Notes: generated by a model not told the origin, from the sequence alone. Positions 35,401-48,873 are shown, counted from the stretch's first letter. The stretch is DNA of 64,000 nt from Dasyornis broadbenti (GCA_013397935.1 VZRN01005387.1:194555-258554), one strand, 5' to 3'. A program made the numbers and translations.

Positions 35401-38116
35401 TGCTGGTTTTCAGTTTAGATATGTCTGACATTCAGATTTTCTGAAGATGAGGATGGCTGATACTGAAACACTTCTATTGAGGTTTAATTTCTGAAGCAGC
35501 AGCGTCCTGTAGTTAGTAAATATTTTCAGCTTTGAAACAGATGATGATATAATTTCTAATTACCATCACTTTTGTGCTGCAATTCATGTTCTTAATTAGG
35601 TGCTGCAACTGGGGTATATCTGTATTTTAAAGCTTTTCCAGTGTACCTCTTTCAGATGTGTTTTTTTTAAAAAAAATCCTCCTTACATACTTAGTCAATT
35701 TTCTAGACGAACAAATATCCTAAACTACTGCCAAAAAATTTGTTCTGGCAGTGTCTCTTACTCCACTAGGAACCTGGCAAAATACCTCTTAACTTTTGTA
35801 GACTGTCTACAAAGGCAAACTTTTGTTATTATAAGTGTATTTTACCTTCTCAGGTGTGGATAGATAAAAATCTAAGACTTTGCAGAAAGAGAGGACTTAC
35901 GGCAACAGCAAGAGATTGCAGGTGGCAGGGACATGGAATGGATGGCAACAGCATTGTTTTGCAGAAGGTCATTGAACTTCTCTGAGATTGTTGTAATTTT
36001 GTCCAGACATGGGTCTCTGAGTCAGTTGCTGGCTTCTTTGTAAGGAATTCAGGGGCTAAGAGGAACAATTTTGTGACAGATGAGAATATCTTCACTGAGA
36101 GGTTTTCTCAGTAGATACCTGCTAAGAAAATTAACCAGCCGTAATAAATTCTCCCACGTGTTCTGGAAGGTGGCGTGTAGGATTTCTGATTTGTGGAATA
36201 AAAAGCTTAGAGCTGCTGTCAAGATTTAAGGTAATTTGGGATTACTCAGAAGTGTGAAATATGGGACTTCTCCAGAAGAGAAGTTACAGTCCCTCTGAAC
36301 TCACGCATGACCTTTCTCTGCTCCCTCAGTCCCTCATGATAGCAGCTGCTGCTGCTTCTCTTATCCTAGCACCTCACAAAAGTTTTAAGAGCTCCCTATT
36401 TTTCCTCCAGCTGTCCCCTGTGCCAGGTGTGGTTTTATTGATGCTGAGGCTGTGGTTATGAGCCTTACTGGTGCTCCATTTCCCCAGCCAGGGCAGCCCC
36501 TGTCCGGATGGATGGGTGTAGGGTGGGTGCCTCTGGCTCACCGGGGCAGGAGCTGAAGCCACGGTCATACACTGCTTTCTCCCTGGGAGCTGTCAATTCC
36601 CATTCCTATACCTCCCTCAAAATAGATGCTTTTTTTGCAAATAACTGCCAAATGTTCATGTTGTGATCCTCTGTGGACATAGATACTTATTCGGCAAAAA
36701 ATTCTTACCTGCAATGTGGCATTTTTTTCGTTTGCTTATTCCTGCTCCCTGACGCACTTGGAGTCGGTGTTGCATTGATCATCTTTTTCCCCCTGTTTCT
36801 TCACTTAATCATGATGTCATGCCATGGCACTTATTATACATGACATAGCTGTAGCTTTTATAAGGTGCTAAAGCAGTTCTTCAAGCATTTAACAACTTAA
36901 TAGGTTAATTAAAGGGTAGGCTTTATTAATTGAATTTCAGACAGCGAGTTCCATCATATACTTTGGGAAAAGATAGCGTGATTATTGAAACCTCAATACC
37001 TAATGCGCTTGGATGTGCCCATTACTGGAAAGAAGAATGGTAGATTTGGGGGAAAGGAAAAAAAAAATGCCCCAACAAGCTTGTTTGAGCACTCCCAAAG
37101 GGATGGATTAATGTCAGACCTTTCTAGGCAATACTTCAGGTTTATGCAATTCTGTTCCTTGATTTAATAACAGAAGTCCACTCAAGAATGAGATTATAGA
37201 TGTTTTTGGTTGGTTTGGAGCTAAACCTTCTTGGTGTGTGTTTCTGTACGTTTACAAAACTAAGTTCTGTTGCTTTGAACTTCTTCCTTCTCTAAAAGAA
37301 ATACAGCTTCTGTTCCTGCTATTATGATGGATCATCCAGTTTTTTCTGGATTAAAGATGGGCATTTATGGAATAGGCAGCTGGTTCATCCAGGCACATTT
37401 GCGTCTCTGTTGTTCAAGTTGATTAGAAAACCATTTCTTTTTTAATCAAGCTGCACAGGAAGGAAGAGTGAAATTTTTTATTTGTAAAAACTTCACTCGA
37501 GAGGCACTGGATCCTTATTCATGAATTAATTGACTCTTGTCATCTGAGGATACTAAACTGTTGTAGCACTGTAATATAGCTCTGGCAGAGGTGTAGAGTT
37601 ATTTTTACCACAGGGGACTCTGGTAACACTTCATTGTCATAAGAAGCAAAATGGATCATAAAATTATCAGTGCATCCATACAAAGTTCACTTTGCAAGTG
37701 AACACATCTCTAGTGCTCAGTGGTACGGATGGTAGCTCTACCCACGGGCTTAACGCGCAGCATCTTGGTCAAATTAAAATTTTGTGATTAGAACCTCAAA
37801 ATAATGCTTGAGTTATCATTGAGTGCTGCATCTTTCCTTACATCTGCCATTTTGCAATCCTGTTTACACACACATATATATATGTCTATATGCTCTCACA
37901 GAAAATTTGTGGGTTTACATGGGCTGGTGTGAAATCTGAAGCTGTCAGATTTTTTTTTCCCCACGTTCTGGTAGAGCTGTGTGCTGCTCCAGTACCTTTT
38001 AGCAGCGTATTTCCCAGTTTTCACATCAGCATAGGTACCAGTTTATCTCATCGAATGATAAGGTGCAGCAAGGAGACTTTACCTTTTGACCTGTGATGGT
38101 AATAAAAGGTGCTATT
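32463..38116. other. Noncoding stretch, no gene seen
   Basis: No gene recognised. Open frames at 32756-33208 (minus) and 33045-33479 (plus) overlap on opposite strands and look random. A donor-like gtaaga on the minus strand near 36710 has no matching acceptor. A small CA/TA microsatellite lies at about 37866-37884. Confidence 0.6.
37866..37884 (+). repeat. Short CA/TA dinucleotide run
   Basis: Acacacaca followed by tatatatat, about 19 bases. Confidence 0.85.
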
Positions 38117-38129
38117 AAAAAAAAAAAAA
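38117..38129 (+). repeat. Poly(A) run abutting the gap
   Basis: Thirteen A directly before the N run. The true tract may be longer and continue into the gap. Confidence 0.9.
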
Positions 38130-38247
38130 NNNNNNNNNNNNNNNNNNNNNNNNNNNNNNNNNNNNNNNNNNNNNNNNNNNNNNNNNNNNNNNNNNNNNNN
38201 NNNNNNNNNNNNNNNNNNNNNNNNNNNNNNNNNNNNNNNNNNNNNNN
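38130..38247. other. Assembly gap, 118 N
   Basis: 118 undetermined bases. The length is not a round placeholder, which suggests an estimated size. The flanking A run suggests the assembly broke at a homopolymer or a low-complexity repeat. Confidence 0.99.
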
Positions 38248-41200
38248 TGAAAACAAACAAATAAAATCAAAAGACAGAAGGTATTGATCTCTTTTATAGG
38301 TAAACTGCTTTAAGTGATTTAAGCTCTAGACTTTAATCACTGTGTTTTACATAAGTTTGATCTGAGGGGTTACCACTTTGAACTAACAGCTGGCTGAGAA
38401 TGTTAATAGGGTGCCAGCTCAAAGCTCTACTCCAAAATACACAATCTGTGTTTTAAATTGGGAATTTTCTGTCCAGCAGAATGGCAACTCTGCTTTTCTT
38501 GCCTCTGTGGAAGCCCTGGCACCCGAGGCTGGTGCTTGCCCCTGGGAAGGGGCCAGGGGTGCGTGGGTCAGCAACTGCAGCAGCACGGGGACCCTCCTCG
38601 TGCCAAGCTTGACTCTCCTGGACATCCTGGCTGCTCCTGGCCGGTCCTGTGGCATTTTTGTCTTGGCCCTGTGTTCTCTTCTGGGATGCCCCTCCTCTGC
38701 CCACAGCCTGCTGAGGATACCTGCTGATTTTCACCCTTGTGGAAGTAATACCTGGCTGAGGGTGAGCAAGCAGCAGCAGCAGCGTCCTTACGTTGAATTC
38801 TATCCCCTTGAACTTGCAGTTCCTTTTTGTGTTTTATGATCTTGTGTGTGAAATGATTATCCCTCCTCTTTTGCGGTGTTTGGCAGGTGAGTGTTCACAG
38901 ATTCTGTGCGAGAATGATTTTCTGGCTGCTAAGCTCATTTGCCTTATTGTACATGTAAGGCACGATAATATGCCAGTGAAGGAGACCATGGCAGCATTTA
39001 GACAGTGATTAATTTCTTAAACAACAGTTTAATACCCCAAATATAGAAATATTAGGTGCATAATCCATCTTGATTCAACTCTTCAGACACAACTCAGTTC
39101 TTCAGGTAGTTCACCTTGTTGGCTCAGAAAAATAAACCCAACACTAGTCATGTTGCTGTCTTGAAAAAGAAAAAGATAAATCTTTTTATAGGTGATATGA
39201 ATAATGAAAACCAGGAATTTCTTTTGTTTCCTTTGTAATGCCTTCCTTGCCTCCTCTTGACTCCACAGCTGAAATTAGTGCAGAGAAGCCTTGAAAACTG
39301 TTGAGGGATACAAAGTGTGACCAGGTTACCTTTTCATCTCTCCTCACTAGTTCACGTGGCCAACAGCAGCACAGAATGGCTTCTCTGGAGTTTGCAGCCT
39401 TTTCAGAATATTCTAGAGCTAAACCCAATTTTCACAAGTATCTCTGAGAACAGGGCTACCACAAGGCTACCAGGGCACACAAACAAGTTTGTGGAGGTGC
39501 ATATCTGTTTCATATCAGGAGAAAATTTTTCTCTGTTCCGGGAAACATTTCAGGAGAGTTCTGCCCAGGCAACACAACAGGAAAGCAAATTGTACAAATT
39601 GTGAATACAGTGTTTGAAGGCACGCTTTTAATTAACCTCCCCAGTTACTGTGTTATTCTGTTAGAATAATTGTTGATGTTACTAAGGAGGTAACAAAGCC
39701 CTTTGATTTTATAGAATCTGTAATAAACATTGCTCTTCTATTGAATGATTGCCAGACGCATCATCTTACTGCTTTCATTTTTGAGGATCTGTGCTATAGG
39801 AAGAAAGAAAATTAATATCGAATAAAATCTTCAAGTGTAAATTCATTCTACTTTTTTAATTATGTGACTACAGCAATTTTTTTCCCCAGCTATTTGTTGC
39901 TGTAGTATTTGCTCCTATTTAGTTCAACAGATTATTTTTAATGCAAGAACTTCCTTTTCTGGAAGACATCAAGCTTCAGAATTAGGTTAATTTTGGCAGT
40001 TAAGTTGCAAAATGGGAAAAGTTGGTGCTCCTGCCTACAAATGGACTGTGGTTTGTTTGGATGTTCCCTAAGTCTTCACACGGTAATTCCAATGCTGCTT
40101 CCATTTTGGTAAGCAGCCTATGCTGGTGTATATGGGACCCTGCTGCTTTCTACATGATGGAAGTTGGGATAGAAATACCAATATTTTGCACAGTTTCCCT
40201 ATTTAGTTCTCTCCCCTATACCTCTCTTTGGTCAAGGACCTATTAAACTCTTTCACTAAGCTAGAAATGAATTTTTTTTTCCTAAAACTATTTTTCCTCT
40301 TCTATTAAAAACAAATGATCAGAAATACTTGCAAGAAAGTCCTCAATTTTGATAAAATTGTGTGCAGTTGCCAAATTCACCACCGCGTTTTATTTCGGAG
40401 TGAACGTAGGAAATCGGGCACGAATAAAACACTCTTCCCTGTCACTTGTATTTTGAGAAGCCGTGTGATACAGTTCACAAGAGGTGCATTTACTTGGCAG
40501 AGATCTGGAGCAGCAGTCAGGTGTTATGGGGACATCCAGACCTGTGCGATTTCTGCCATATCTTTTATTCCTGATCCTCCCTGTTAGCATTTTAGCTGTC
40601 TAGCACCTCTGCAGTTAGACAAGCATCCCTACTAGCAATGTTAACCTCTCTGTAAGAGTTTACACCCCTACTTGCCAGCCCTCTTCTATCCCCAGTTCTC
40701 TCTCTGATTTTGCTAAGAGAGGATATATTGAACACGATATTAAAGTGCAGAATCGCTTTCCAAACTGGGAGAGAGCGCAATAATCCCAGGTGCGTTGTCA
40801 AGGTAGAGGGATTGTGCCTATAAATCCTGGTTCCAGAAGCTTGAGTCGCTGCTGATGAAGGAAGAAGATTCAGAGTTCCTGATCTAAAAGCCTGCAAATT
40901 CTTCTGGTTATCAACAGAGGGAAGGGGACAGAGAACCTCAGCGCACTGATCTGTTACCTATCACTTGAATAAGACATTCCTCATGTCATAAGATTGGTGC
41001 ACTCTGAGAGGTCGGAACAATTTTGAACAGCCATTACGATAAAGTTGCTGTTGTGGTTTGACGTTGGAATCCTCTACGCCACTAGCATTGTTAACAGGTT
41101 ATGATTCCATGTTCACGCAGGATCACCTGTTAATAATCATTTCCCCAAAGTGGCTACGTGTATGTGAGGATATTTCTATTCAAGCAGCCAGAGCTAGGCA

Positions 41201-43949
41201 AGCTGGTGCTTTTCAAACAGGTTTATGCTGGCGGAGAGAAGCTGATGCATAGCACGTGATAATTTTCAGAGCAGCAAAGGTGATAGGGAACTGATTCTAA
41301 AATTTTGAGAGAAACCCTCCTGTCTGAACTGGGAACTCTTCTAGCAGTATTTTTACTTGCATTTACCGGCTGTAAGCCTAGGCTCTGTCTTCACTGGCGT
41401 GAGCAGTGTTTAGAGCAGGGTGCATGAATATTGTGCTCTGACATGTGGCTCTAGGTCTGGGGCTGGTATTTGTGCTCACATTTTGTCTCCTATAAAGCTG
41501 TAGGTGAATTAATGGTGCAGTTGAGCCCGTTAGAGGCAGCATAATTTGAATTACGTCTGTATAATATATACTTTGGCTGAAATTCTTATTGTGCAGGGAC
41601 TGAATACTCAAACTTTGTATTAATAGCAGCTGAACAGTCTTTATGTTGACCCTTTGCACAGGGGTGAACTTTGCCTAAGGAAAAAAAGGTGGTAAAATGT
41701 CACATAAGTGTCGCATATTCTGCCTGTATTAACTTCACATGGAATGTAGAATCAGAATTTGCTCACTCTGTTCTCTGAGGAGAAGGAAGGGAGAAGGTGC
41801 TGAGTGAAATGAGATTATCAGTGCTAAATGGAAATGTGACCCTTATTCTTTTTGCTAAAGATGTGTGTAAATGCTAAGCAGCAAACAGATTTAAAGTGCT
41901 CTGCTCTGTCATGTTCAAGCATAATATTTGATAATTAAAGCGCAGCGAAAGCAGAATGGGTGATGGACATGGGATAGTCTCGATCAAACCCAGTTTTCAT
42001 TCCCAGTGATGTGGGACATGCAACCCCTTGAGCCAGAGAGTCAAGAGACTTTATCTTCTGTATGACACTTGCTCTTGCCCTGAACTGGAATTTGGTACTT
42101 GCAAATTGATTTGTCCTAAATTACACTCTTTTTCCCCCCCAACTTCTCTCTTGTCCCTGCTATCCATATTAAACACATCCATGTCCATATTTAGCAAAAT
42201 TAATTCCAAATTTGGTGTCTTGATTATTTTCTTTGTATTACCATAATTTGTTATGATTGTATTGTTGGCATGAAAAGAAGGAATTCCTGTTCAACCAGGA
42301 ATACACAAGTTGTCGTAAAAGCTACACAAACTCATTAATCCTTTTAGTTATTTTTAAAACAGGCACCAGAATGAACTGCAATTGATTGCAAAGGTCAGTT
42401 CACATTAAAAATATTCCAATGAGCTTAAAAATTCAGGCATTTATCTATCATGCAGTTATTGCTGGTGAAATGGGACAGAAGTTCACAGAATAATTTGCAT
42501 GAGCAGCTTGCAGTGCTTCTCTGGTATTGATAGGATGTTCAAGATGCAGAAATTATTAGACAAATACCAACAGAATGTAAAAAAATAGGGAGACTGCAGC
42601 TCATTAATACACCTCTAATGTATGATAGTGTTGAAATAAACCTCTGCAGATCAATACTGCTTCTGTTCGGTAGAGACATCTTTGTGATGCAATGTCATTG
42701 GCATAAATAATAAAGATTGTGTGAACAGATTAGACATGGGGAAGTTGCTGTCAAGTGCTACTGGGCTGCAGCAGCACCAAAATTGTTTTCTCTTAAGAAA
42801 TCTAACCAAAGGGCATCCTCTAACATCTGCCTTTTTTCCTTTCACTCGCCTCCTTTCCCTAAATGTGCAATACAAAACGGCATGTTTTTGCAGCTGTGGC
42901 TAAATACAGCAGAAGCTTTCAGGAAGGTGGAGAGAGCAAACTAGAACTGTGATTTAATAATCTGTTAAAAACCTGGGGCAGATCTTGCTCTCTGTTTGAT
43001 GTGGCACTTGTGCTCGGTGCCATCTCAGTCCTGCATTGCAGGTGAGGATCCCAGGCCCATCCATTCACTGCAGCAGCATCAGTGCTCAGACTCGTAAATT
43101 TTGGGTAGAAGTGCTGTAAGCTTCTATCACTCATGCTTACAAGTAATTGTTTACCACTAGCAATCCCAGTGGAAGCAGGACTTAGTTTTCCAAGCCTTTG
43201 AGGGAAGAGTAGTTAGTAATTGAAGATTGGATTGGTATAAAATTTCATCAGAGAGATTGCTTTCTCTAGGCAACGGCTGTATTTAATTTTTCAAAATGTT
43301 CATAACTGTGTGACCTATGACTTCCTCTCTTGGAGGTGTGTTTCAGCAAAATGATTAACTAAACTGTCTGGGACTTTTTGCGTTCTATTGGTATTCAAGC
43401 ATTGGAGTATTAGCATGCTTTCTTGTGTAAATATAAATTAGATGTTGCGTGTGGTTGTCTCCAGAATAATTAGGTTTTTGCTGTCAAAACTTCGGTGCAA
43501 TCAGGAATGTCTAATAACTGGAGGGCTAGGTTCCTTTAAAATAACTTAAAAGGTAAAAATAGGTAATTTGTAAGCAGGTTTTGGCCTTTTCTATATTATC
43601 TGTGCTTAAGAGGTGAAAAGAATTTAGTACCTTTTATTGTGTGCACTCAGGCACGTGAATTGACTTGTGGTGCTGGTGTTTGAGCTACCATTCACTTTTT
43701 ACTTGACATTGTTGGTTAAAATATTCAAAACCAATTTTCCCTATGCCAAGCAATAATTTCTTGGTTACACGACTGGTTCGCTGCTAGGAAAGGCGTGGGG
43801 TTTCTCGCCTCGGGGTAGCTATCACAGGTTAGTTATTCTCAGCAAAAGCTCAGACAGGGCTTGGCATGCCCCTTGCACTGCCACGGAAATAGATAAGGTC
43901 ATCTCCAGGTGTGGAGCAGAGTGAAGACAAGGTCTGCAACACATTTGAT

Positions 43950-43963
43950 TGACCAGGGGGCAG
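43950..43963 (+). promoter_or_regulatory. CTCF-like motif
   Basis: TGACCAGGGGGCAG matches the published CTCF core CCASYAGRKGGCRS at 12 of 14 positions, missing only the first two C. CTCF marks loop anchors and insulators in vertebrates. Occupancy cannot be read from sequence. Confidence 0.4.
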
Positions 43964-44523
43964 TGAGACAGGCACAGGGAGGACAATGCGCCAAAGGGCA
44001 GGGAGCCAGAGGAGGAGAAAAGAAAAGCAAGGGAGATGGATACTAATGTTCTTCTGGGGGGCACGTGAGTGAGAACAATAAAAACCTTTAAACTGACTGC
44101 AAGACTGTAGGGACTATGGATGGTGATTCAGGATTTTGATGTACCTGCAGCTGGAGGTTGCAGTCTTGCACAAAAGATGATGAGAATTATTTTTATTCAA
44201 GTTTTTGCTTTAGGTGGTTCAGTTTGGAGATGTTCAGCTAAGTCTATTTGCTTGAGTAAATTTTTTTTTTTGCTCTTAATATCTGTAAGCAGAGACAGAA
44301 TAAAGCAGCAGTATAGACTTGCACTACATGCCAGTATCAGGCTTTTTAAATTCAGCTTCTTGTGCTCTTCTTGTGTCCCTATTGTCCCAGATACTACATT
44401 ATCTTGAGGGGAAATCAGCCATACTTTAAGCTCAGCTGTTAAACTACTTTCTTTTTATCTTTGGCAGAAGTTTTCAAGCAAAGCTCACAGCTTCACCCAA
44501 TTCTACCTCTCAGAATGTCACTT

Positions 44524-44539
44524 AAAAAAAAAAAAAAAA
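44524..44539 (+). repeat. Poly(A) tract, A16
   Basis: Sixteen consecutive A. A T11 tract lies about 250 bases upstream at 44261-44271. Confidence 0.95.
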
Positions 44540-46263
44540 CACGTTATGTTTGCTTATTTCCTAATTTCCACGGAGTCAGCATTTGCAAAGAGTGCAGCTC
44601 ATTGTTGACTCTTGTCACTAAAGAAAGGAAGGATTGGAGGATTCGTTGGAAGAACAGGATTTTGCTGACCTAAGTACAGAAGATGTCCTCTGGCCAGTTC
44701 AGTGCTTAGACCACACAGGCCACGAACTCTAAAAACATTAAATCCTACTAAAATTTTAGCTTTCCTTAAAAATATATAAATCCCTTCTTTTTATTCCAGG
44801 TTGTTGAGGAGACCATTATAAATATCACTTAACTGCGCAGTGGTGAAATCTCTTTGGGTTTTTAAGGCAACATGGCCACAGAAGAGTTGCTGAGAGGCCT
44901 GAATTGCTTCATGCATCCGTGATTGCAGGCCACGGAGCCCTGTGCTCAGCCGAATTTTTATGGCAGTGGGAAGTTAGATGTGTTAGTCTGTGCTCCAATT
45001 AAATTGGCTGCTCCAAGAACTCCGTGCAAGGAGGGTGTGATTTGATGTACTTACTACTTGACTTTGCTTTAATCCTGGCTCAGTTTTGTTTCTGACACGA
45101 AGCGCGAGCCGTGGTGCAGACTACAATTGCACCCTGTGAAAAGCAGACAACAGTGTGGTCCCGTTGTGTTACAAAGCTTACAAAGGTTATCTTCCAAAAA
45201 TCAGGGTGTGTTAACTTGGAAATGGGGTTACAGAGACAGCATCCTAACGCAGTTGTCTCTTTTTTTTCTCTGATATTAAAGCTGTGTTTTAGTACCTTTT
45301 CATGACAGTGTGTCCACAGCATTATACCCATTTGACGTGATCATATTAAAAGCTGCTTTTCTTTCAGGCCTGTTCTTCTTTCCCAGACCTTGTGAGATTG
45401 ATATACAGCTCATCCTTTTTAGCCTGTGCTGCTTGCTGCACGCCCTGTACAGGTGAATGATTGGGTTTGCCAGTCTCAGGCATGCTTGTTTCTTCTCCAG
45501 CCTGTAAAAAGACCACAGATTGAAAGGCACACACTCAGTTCTGCCAGACCTGCAGGGCAGCTTCTGTGGAGTTGAACAGTAGAAAATGCCTTACCTAACT
45601 TGGATGAGCACACTCTGTGGGGATTAGAGATAAATCGGTATCTGAATAAATTTATTCATTCTTCCTATCAGAGATAATGATTTTGCAACCACAAGTGCCT
45701 TGCTTTGACATCAGAGGAATTCTCAGCAACTGGGTTAGGTTAGACATCTTCCTCTAAATGGCTAAATTTAAATGAAATGTATCTTGCCTTGGATGCCCAA
45801 TTTATTGCAGCTCTGGATAGACACTTTCAAATGCCAGATTTGGGAAGGAAGACCCAGGCTTCTGTGAAATAATCCTGAAATCATTTTCTCAGTTGTTTAA
45901 TATTAAACACAGATCATTCTAAATTAGCCTTCTGAACCTACTCCCACAGAGCACTTCAGAGCTACTCCTAATTTTTTTTGTTCCTGCAGCATTTTGTTAT
46001 TTCTCCTCTCCCAGGGCATATATTATGTAACTTTGTATTACACGTTGTCCTGGCTCTGCAAGGAAATGGGATTTATGCAGATGCGATTTACTGCCTGCTA
46101 GTGCACACACACAGGTATATCTGAAAACTAATAGTCAAAGTTTCTGTGCTTCAGTGCATGGGCTGTTAAAATTGTTGGCAAATTATCTACCTAGAATGGG
46201 GTAAAAAGCAGCTGAATTTCTTCTTTCACAAACCCTTTTCTGTGTTGCATATCTTACTTAACT

Positions 46264-46440
46264 GGTAAGCATTTAACCAGGATGGCTGTTTTATTGGGAC
46301 ATCTCCCAGGAAACCAATTTAGCCTAATGATAGTGAATGACAATGACTGCTGTTTAATTGGGACATTATTAGCCAAAATTCAGCTTCTATGAAAAGTAGC
46401 TGGCTAGTGCAGTGAGGTTAAGTAGTGTTTAACCAGGTGT
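46264..46440 (+). repeat. Diverged local duplication
   Basis: A 22-base segment at 46281-46302 recurs at 46345-46366 with 19 matches, and tttaaccagg at 46272-46281 recurs at 46428-46437. The pattern suggests an old, decayed local duplication rather than a known repeat family. Confidence 0.5.
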
Positions 46441-47460
46441 TAAATAGACTGACAGGTCTAAGCTCTCCTCTCTGAAGAGGAAGAAGCTGGATTTATTTAA
46501 CGTATTACAAAACTTGAAGTGATGTTGGTTCTACTAGTTATGCTCTTAGCATGGGGACTGCATAATTCACACTTTTTCCCTAATAAAACAGGTTTAAGCG
46601 AGCCAAAAGTACATTTACAGGAGAACCTGCAGCCTGAAAATGGCATGCATGGTGAAGCAGCTTTGTGTTGGGTGCTTTTTGACTCTGCCTCAGTGGCTCT
46701 GGGCTGTGTGGTAGGGAAGACAAATTTTGACGCATCCTTGGTCCTCCGGGGAAGATGCATTTGAGCGCTGGTAGCAAGCGGTGTTGTCCCAGCATGGCTG
46801 AATAAAGACCCCGGCTGGTTCTGTGCTTGAAGGAGAGGCACAGGTACTAGAGGATAACTGCAGACGGCAATTGGGTGATTCAGGTGGTGTCACTGTCCAA
46901 AACAGGTCTTGGGAGCTTCCTACCAGGGCGCAGCCCTGAGACAGAGTGCCAGCTTAGTTCGGGATTTACAAGTTATTAATGACAAGTTCAGAAGATATAA
47001 ATGGCATATACTGTTTTCTGGTTGAATATATTCCATGTTGGTTTAATCCTGTAAAATTGAGGGGAGTCCTCTGCCTTATCTCTAGTGGCGGTATCACATA
47101 AAAGATAATCGACATCTACCTCCATTAATGTCAGCTTTACCATTCTTTCCACCAGATTTTCAACCATAGTTCTCTAACAACACAATTCTCACCTTTCACT
47201 CTCTTTTCCACTTGAATTCCTACGCCATCCCCACCACAGAGCAATAAAGGCGCATTCCTTTTGCTTCATTTATATTTAGGCCCCGAGGTCATTAATTCTT
47301 AAACTTGGTTTCAGGAGCAGTTGTTATTTGAGCGTTAACATCGGATCATACTAACATTTCTGCCCCATTAAGTCAAGCACTTTTAATAAGAAAACGGTGT
47401 CATTAGAGGAGCATTTCCTTCCTTCCCTGTTCTTCGGCTGCTGCCTGGAATACAGGAGCC

Positions 47461-47710
47461 TTGTGCTAATGCGGTGTCACTGAGGTTGAAGCGTGCAGTC
47501 CACTTGCGCACCTGGAGTCTGTGCCCTTCGGGAAGGGTGCCTGGTCCCCTTGAAACCTTCCCTGCGGAGTTTGGGCTTCACAGGACAAGGAACAGCCTCC
47601 ACACCGGGCAAACGGGCAGGCGGGGTGCCCACCATGGCAGTCTCCCAACAGGACGGGTCTGTGATGCGCCGCTCCCAGAGCGCGAGCTCCCGTGTGCCCG
47701 GGTGTTCTGC
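47461..47710. promoter_or_regulatory. CpG-rich patch, possible CpG island
   Basis: About fifteen CpG in some 240 bases, with high GC, in an otherwise CpG-depleted AT-rich region. Open frames run through it on both strands, as expected from composition. An ATG in strong Kozak context lies inside at 47634. A promoter for an unannotated transcript or a CpG-rich exon are both possible; no TATA box was identified. Confidence 0.4.
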
Positions 47711-47837
47711 AGAGCCCTTGGGAGTGGAAATCTGTTTCAGGATTATCCACAAGTGCAGAGGACTATGCTCTAATGGAGCTGGTTTTTTACCAGCCCAATG
47801 TTTGTATAAAAATTCAAGCGAGTTCTACAGTAGCTAA
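47634..47837 (+). other. Possible small open frame starting in the CpG-rich patch
   Basis: The start codon lies in an optimal Kozak context (gcccaccATGG). The frame runs 67 codons to a stop, beginning MAVSQQDGSVMRRSQSASSR: a Ser/Arg-rich, polar start that then becomes ordinary. The codons upstream are also open to 47493, so the ATG choice is based only on context. The frame may be a first coding exon that splices before the stop, or chance. No family recognised. Confidence 0.15.
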
Positions 47838-48150
47838 GAAAATGTGGAGAGCCCACGATTTGATGTCACTTTGTTTCCCCTCTGGAGGAACTTTGGTGCA
47901 GCTTTTCCCTCTCAGCAAGGCACCTGCTTTTGCAGGAAATGCTGTTACTTCTGATGCTTTCGGAAACTGAATCTTGCAGACAGGTTGATTGCAGTTGACT
48001 TCATGCATGCACTTTTAAGAATATGTAAGAGGGTGTAGTTAACAGAGAAAGATATTCCAATACTCAGTTCTGTTGTTCAAGGAAAGTGTCTTAGCGTAAA
48101 ATTTATTTTGAAGTGTGTCTCCCTAGGAAACTGTAAATAGGTGACATAAC

Positions 48151-48231
48151 TTTTTTTTTTTTTTAAATAGCAAACCAACAAAGTTTCAAGCCAAAAAGGC
48201 TTTTCTGGCATTTGTTTAAAAAAAAAAAAAA
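48151..48231. repeat. T14/A14 inverted repeat with nested hairpin
   Basis: T14AAA (48151-48167) and TTTA14 (48215-48231) are exact reverse complements, giving a 17-base stem with a 47-base loop. Inside the loop AAGCC (48188-48192) and GGCTT (48198-48202) form a second small stem. No known element was recognised. It might come from two opposed poly(A) insertions or simply from two homopolymers. Confidence 0.8.
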
Positions 48232-48856
48232 TAAAAGCAGAACGCCTGCACAAAGCTAACTTATAATGTCTGGAAAGTACAAAAATTGAATCTGTGTAAA
48301 CTTTCTTACCAGCTGACCACTTGATCGTAACAAAAAGCCATATGAAGCCCTGTTTTCAGACATTTGAGAAGGGAACCCTAATTCCAGAGCTCCTACAAGG
48401 TGTTTTAGTTCATACAGAGCTGAGCTTGCAAGCTTTAGTGCTTACTGACTTGTACTGTTTTCTAGTGGAGATCCTAATTTGGTCCTCTTTGTACATTGGC
48501 CTGCCAGAACAGTTGTTTTCTAATTAGGATGCCTTTTTGTTTTCTGCTATTTACTTTCTGGAATAATGGCATTAACATTGCAATAAAATAATGCTCAAGA
48601 AGCGTACGTTGGTAAGGATCTATTCCTAAAATATTTGTTATAACACAAGATCCTACCTGAGTAAAGAGGGCATGAACGTAAAGCTCTATCCACAATGGTT
48701 TGATGGTGCTTGAATGTAAAAGCAAGTTTCAAGATCACTTGTATTTGAAGATTTTTGTGTATAATCTTAGTGTTTGGTTGTGTGTGTTTGCATACAAGGA
48801 TGGCTATAAAAGTCCTAATACTATGATTGTGCCTCTCTACTGTTACAATTCTTTCA

Positions 48857-48873
48857 TTTTTTTTTTTTTTTTT
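48857..48873 (+). repeat. Poly(T) tract, T17
   Basis: Seventeen consecutive T. No element recognised. Confidence 0.95.

Larger units (their letters stand above)
38248..47460. other. Noncoding stretch, no gene seen
   Basis: No gene recognised. A GC-richer patch at 38500-38780 is open in several frames on both strands, including 142 codons at 38411-38839, without any known resemblance. A CTCF-like motif lies at 43950-43963, T11 at 44261-44271, A16 at 44524-44539, and a diverged local duplication at 46264-46440. Confidence 0.6.

Noticed and set aside
38411..38839. 142-codon plus-strand frame with several opposite-strand frames
   Set aside because: Several frames on both strands are open together in a GC-richer patch, which points to composition rather than coding.
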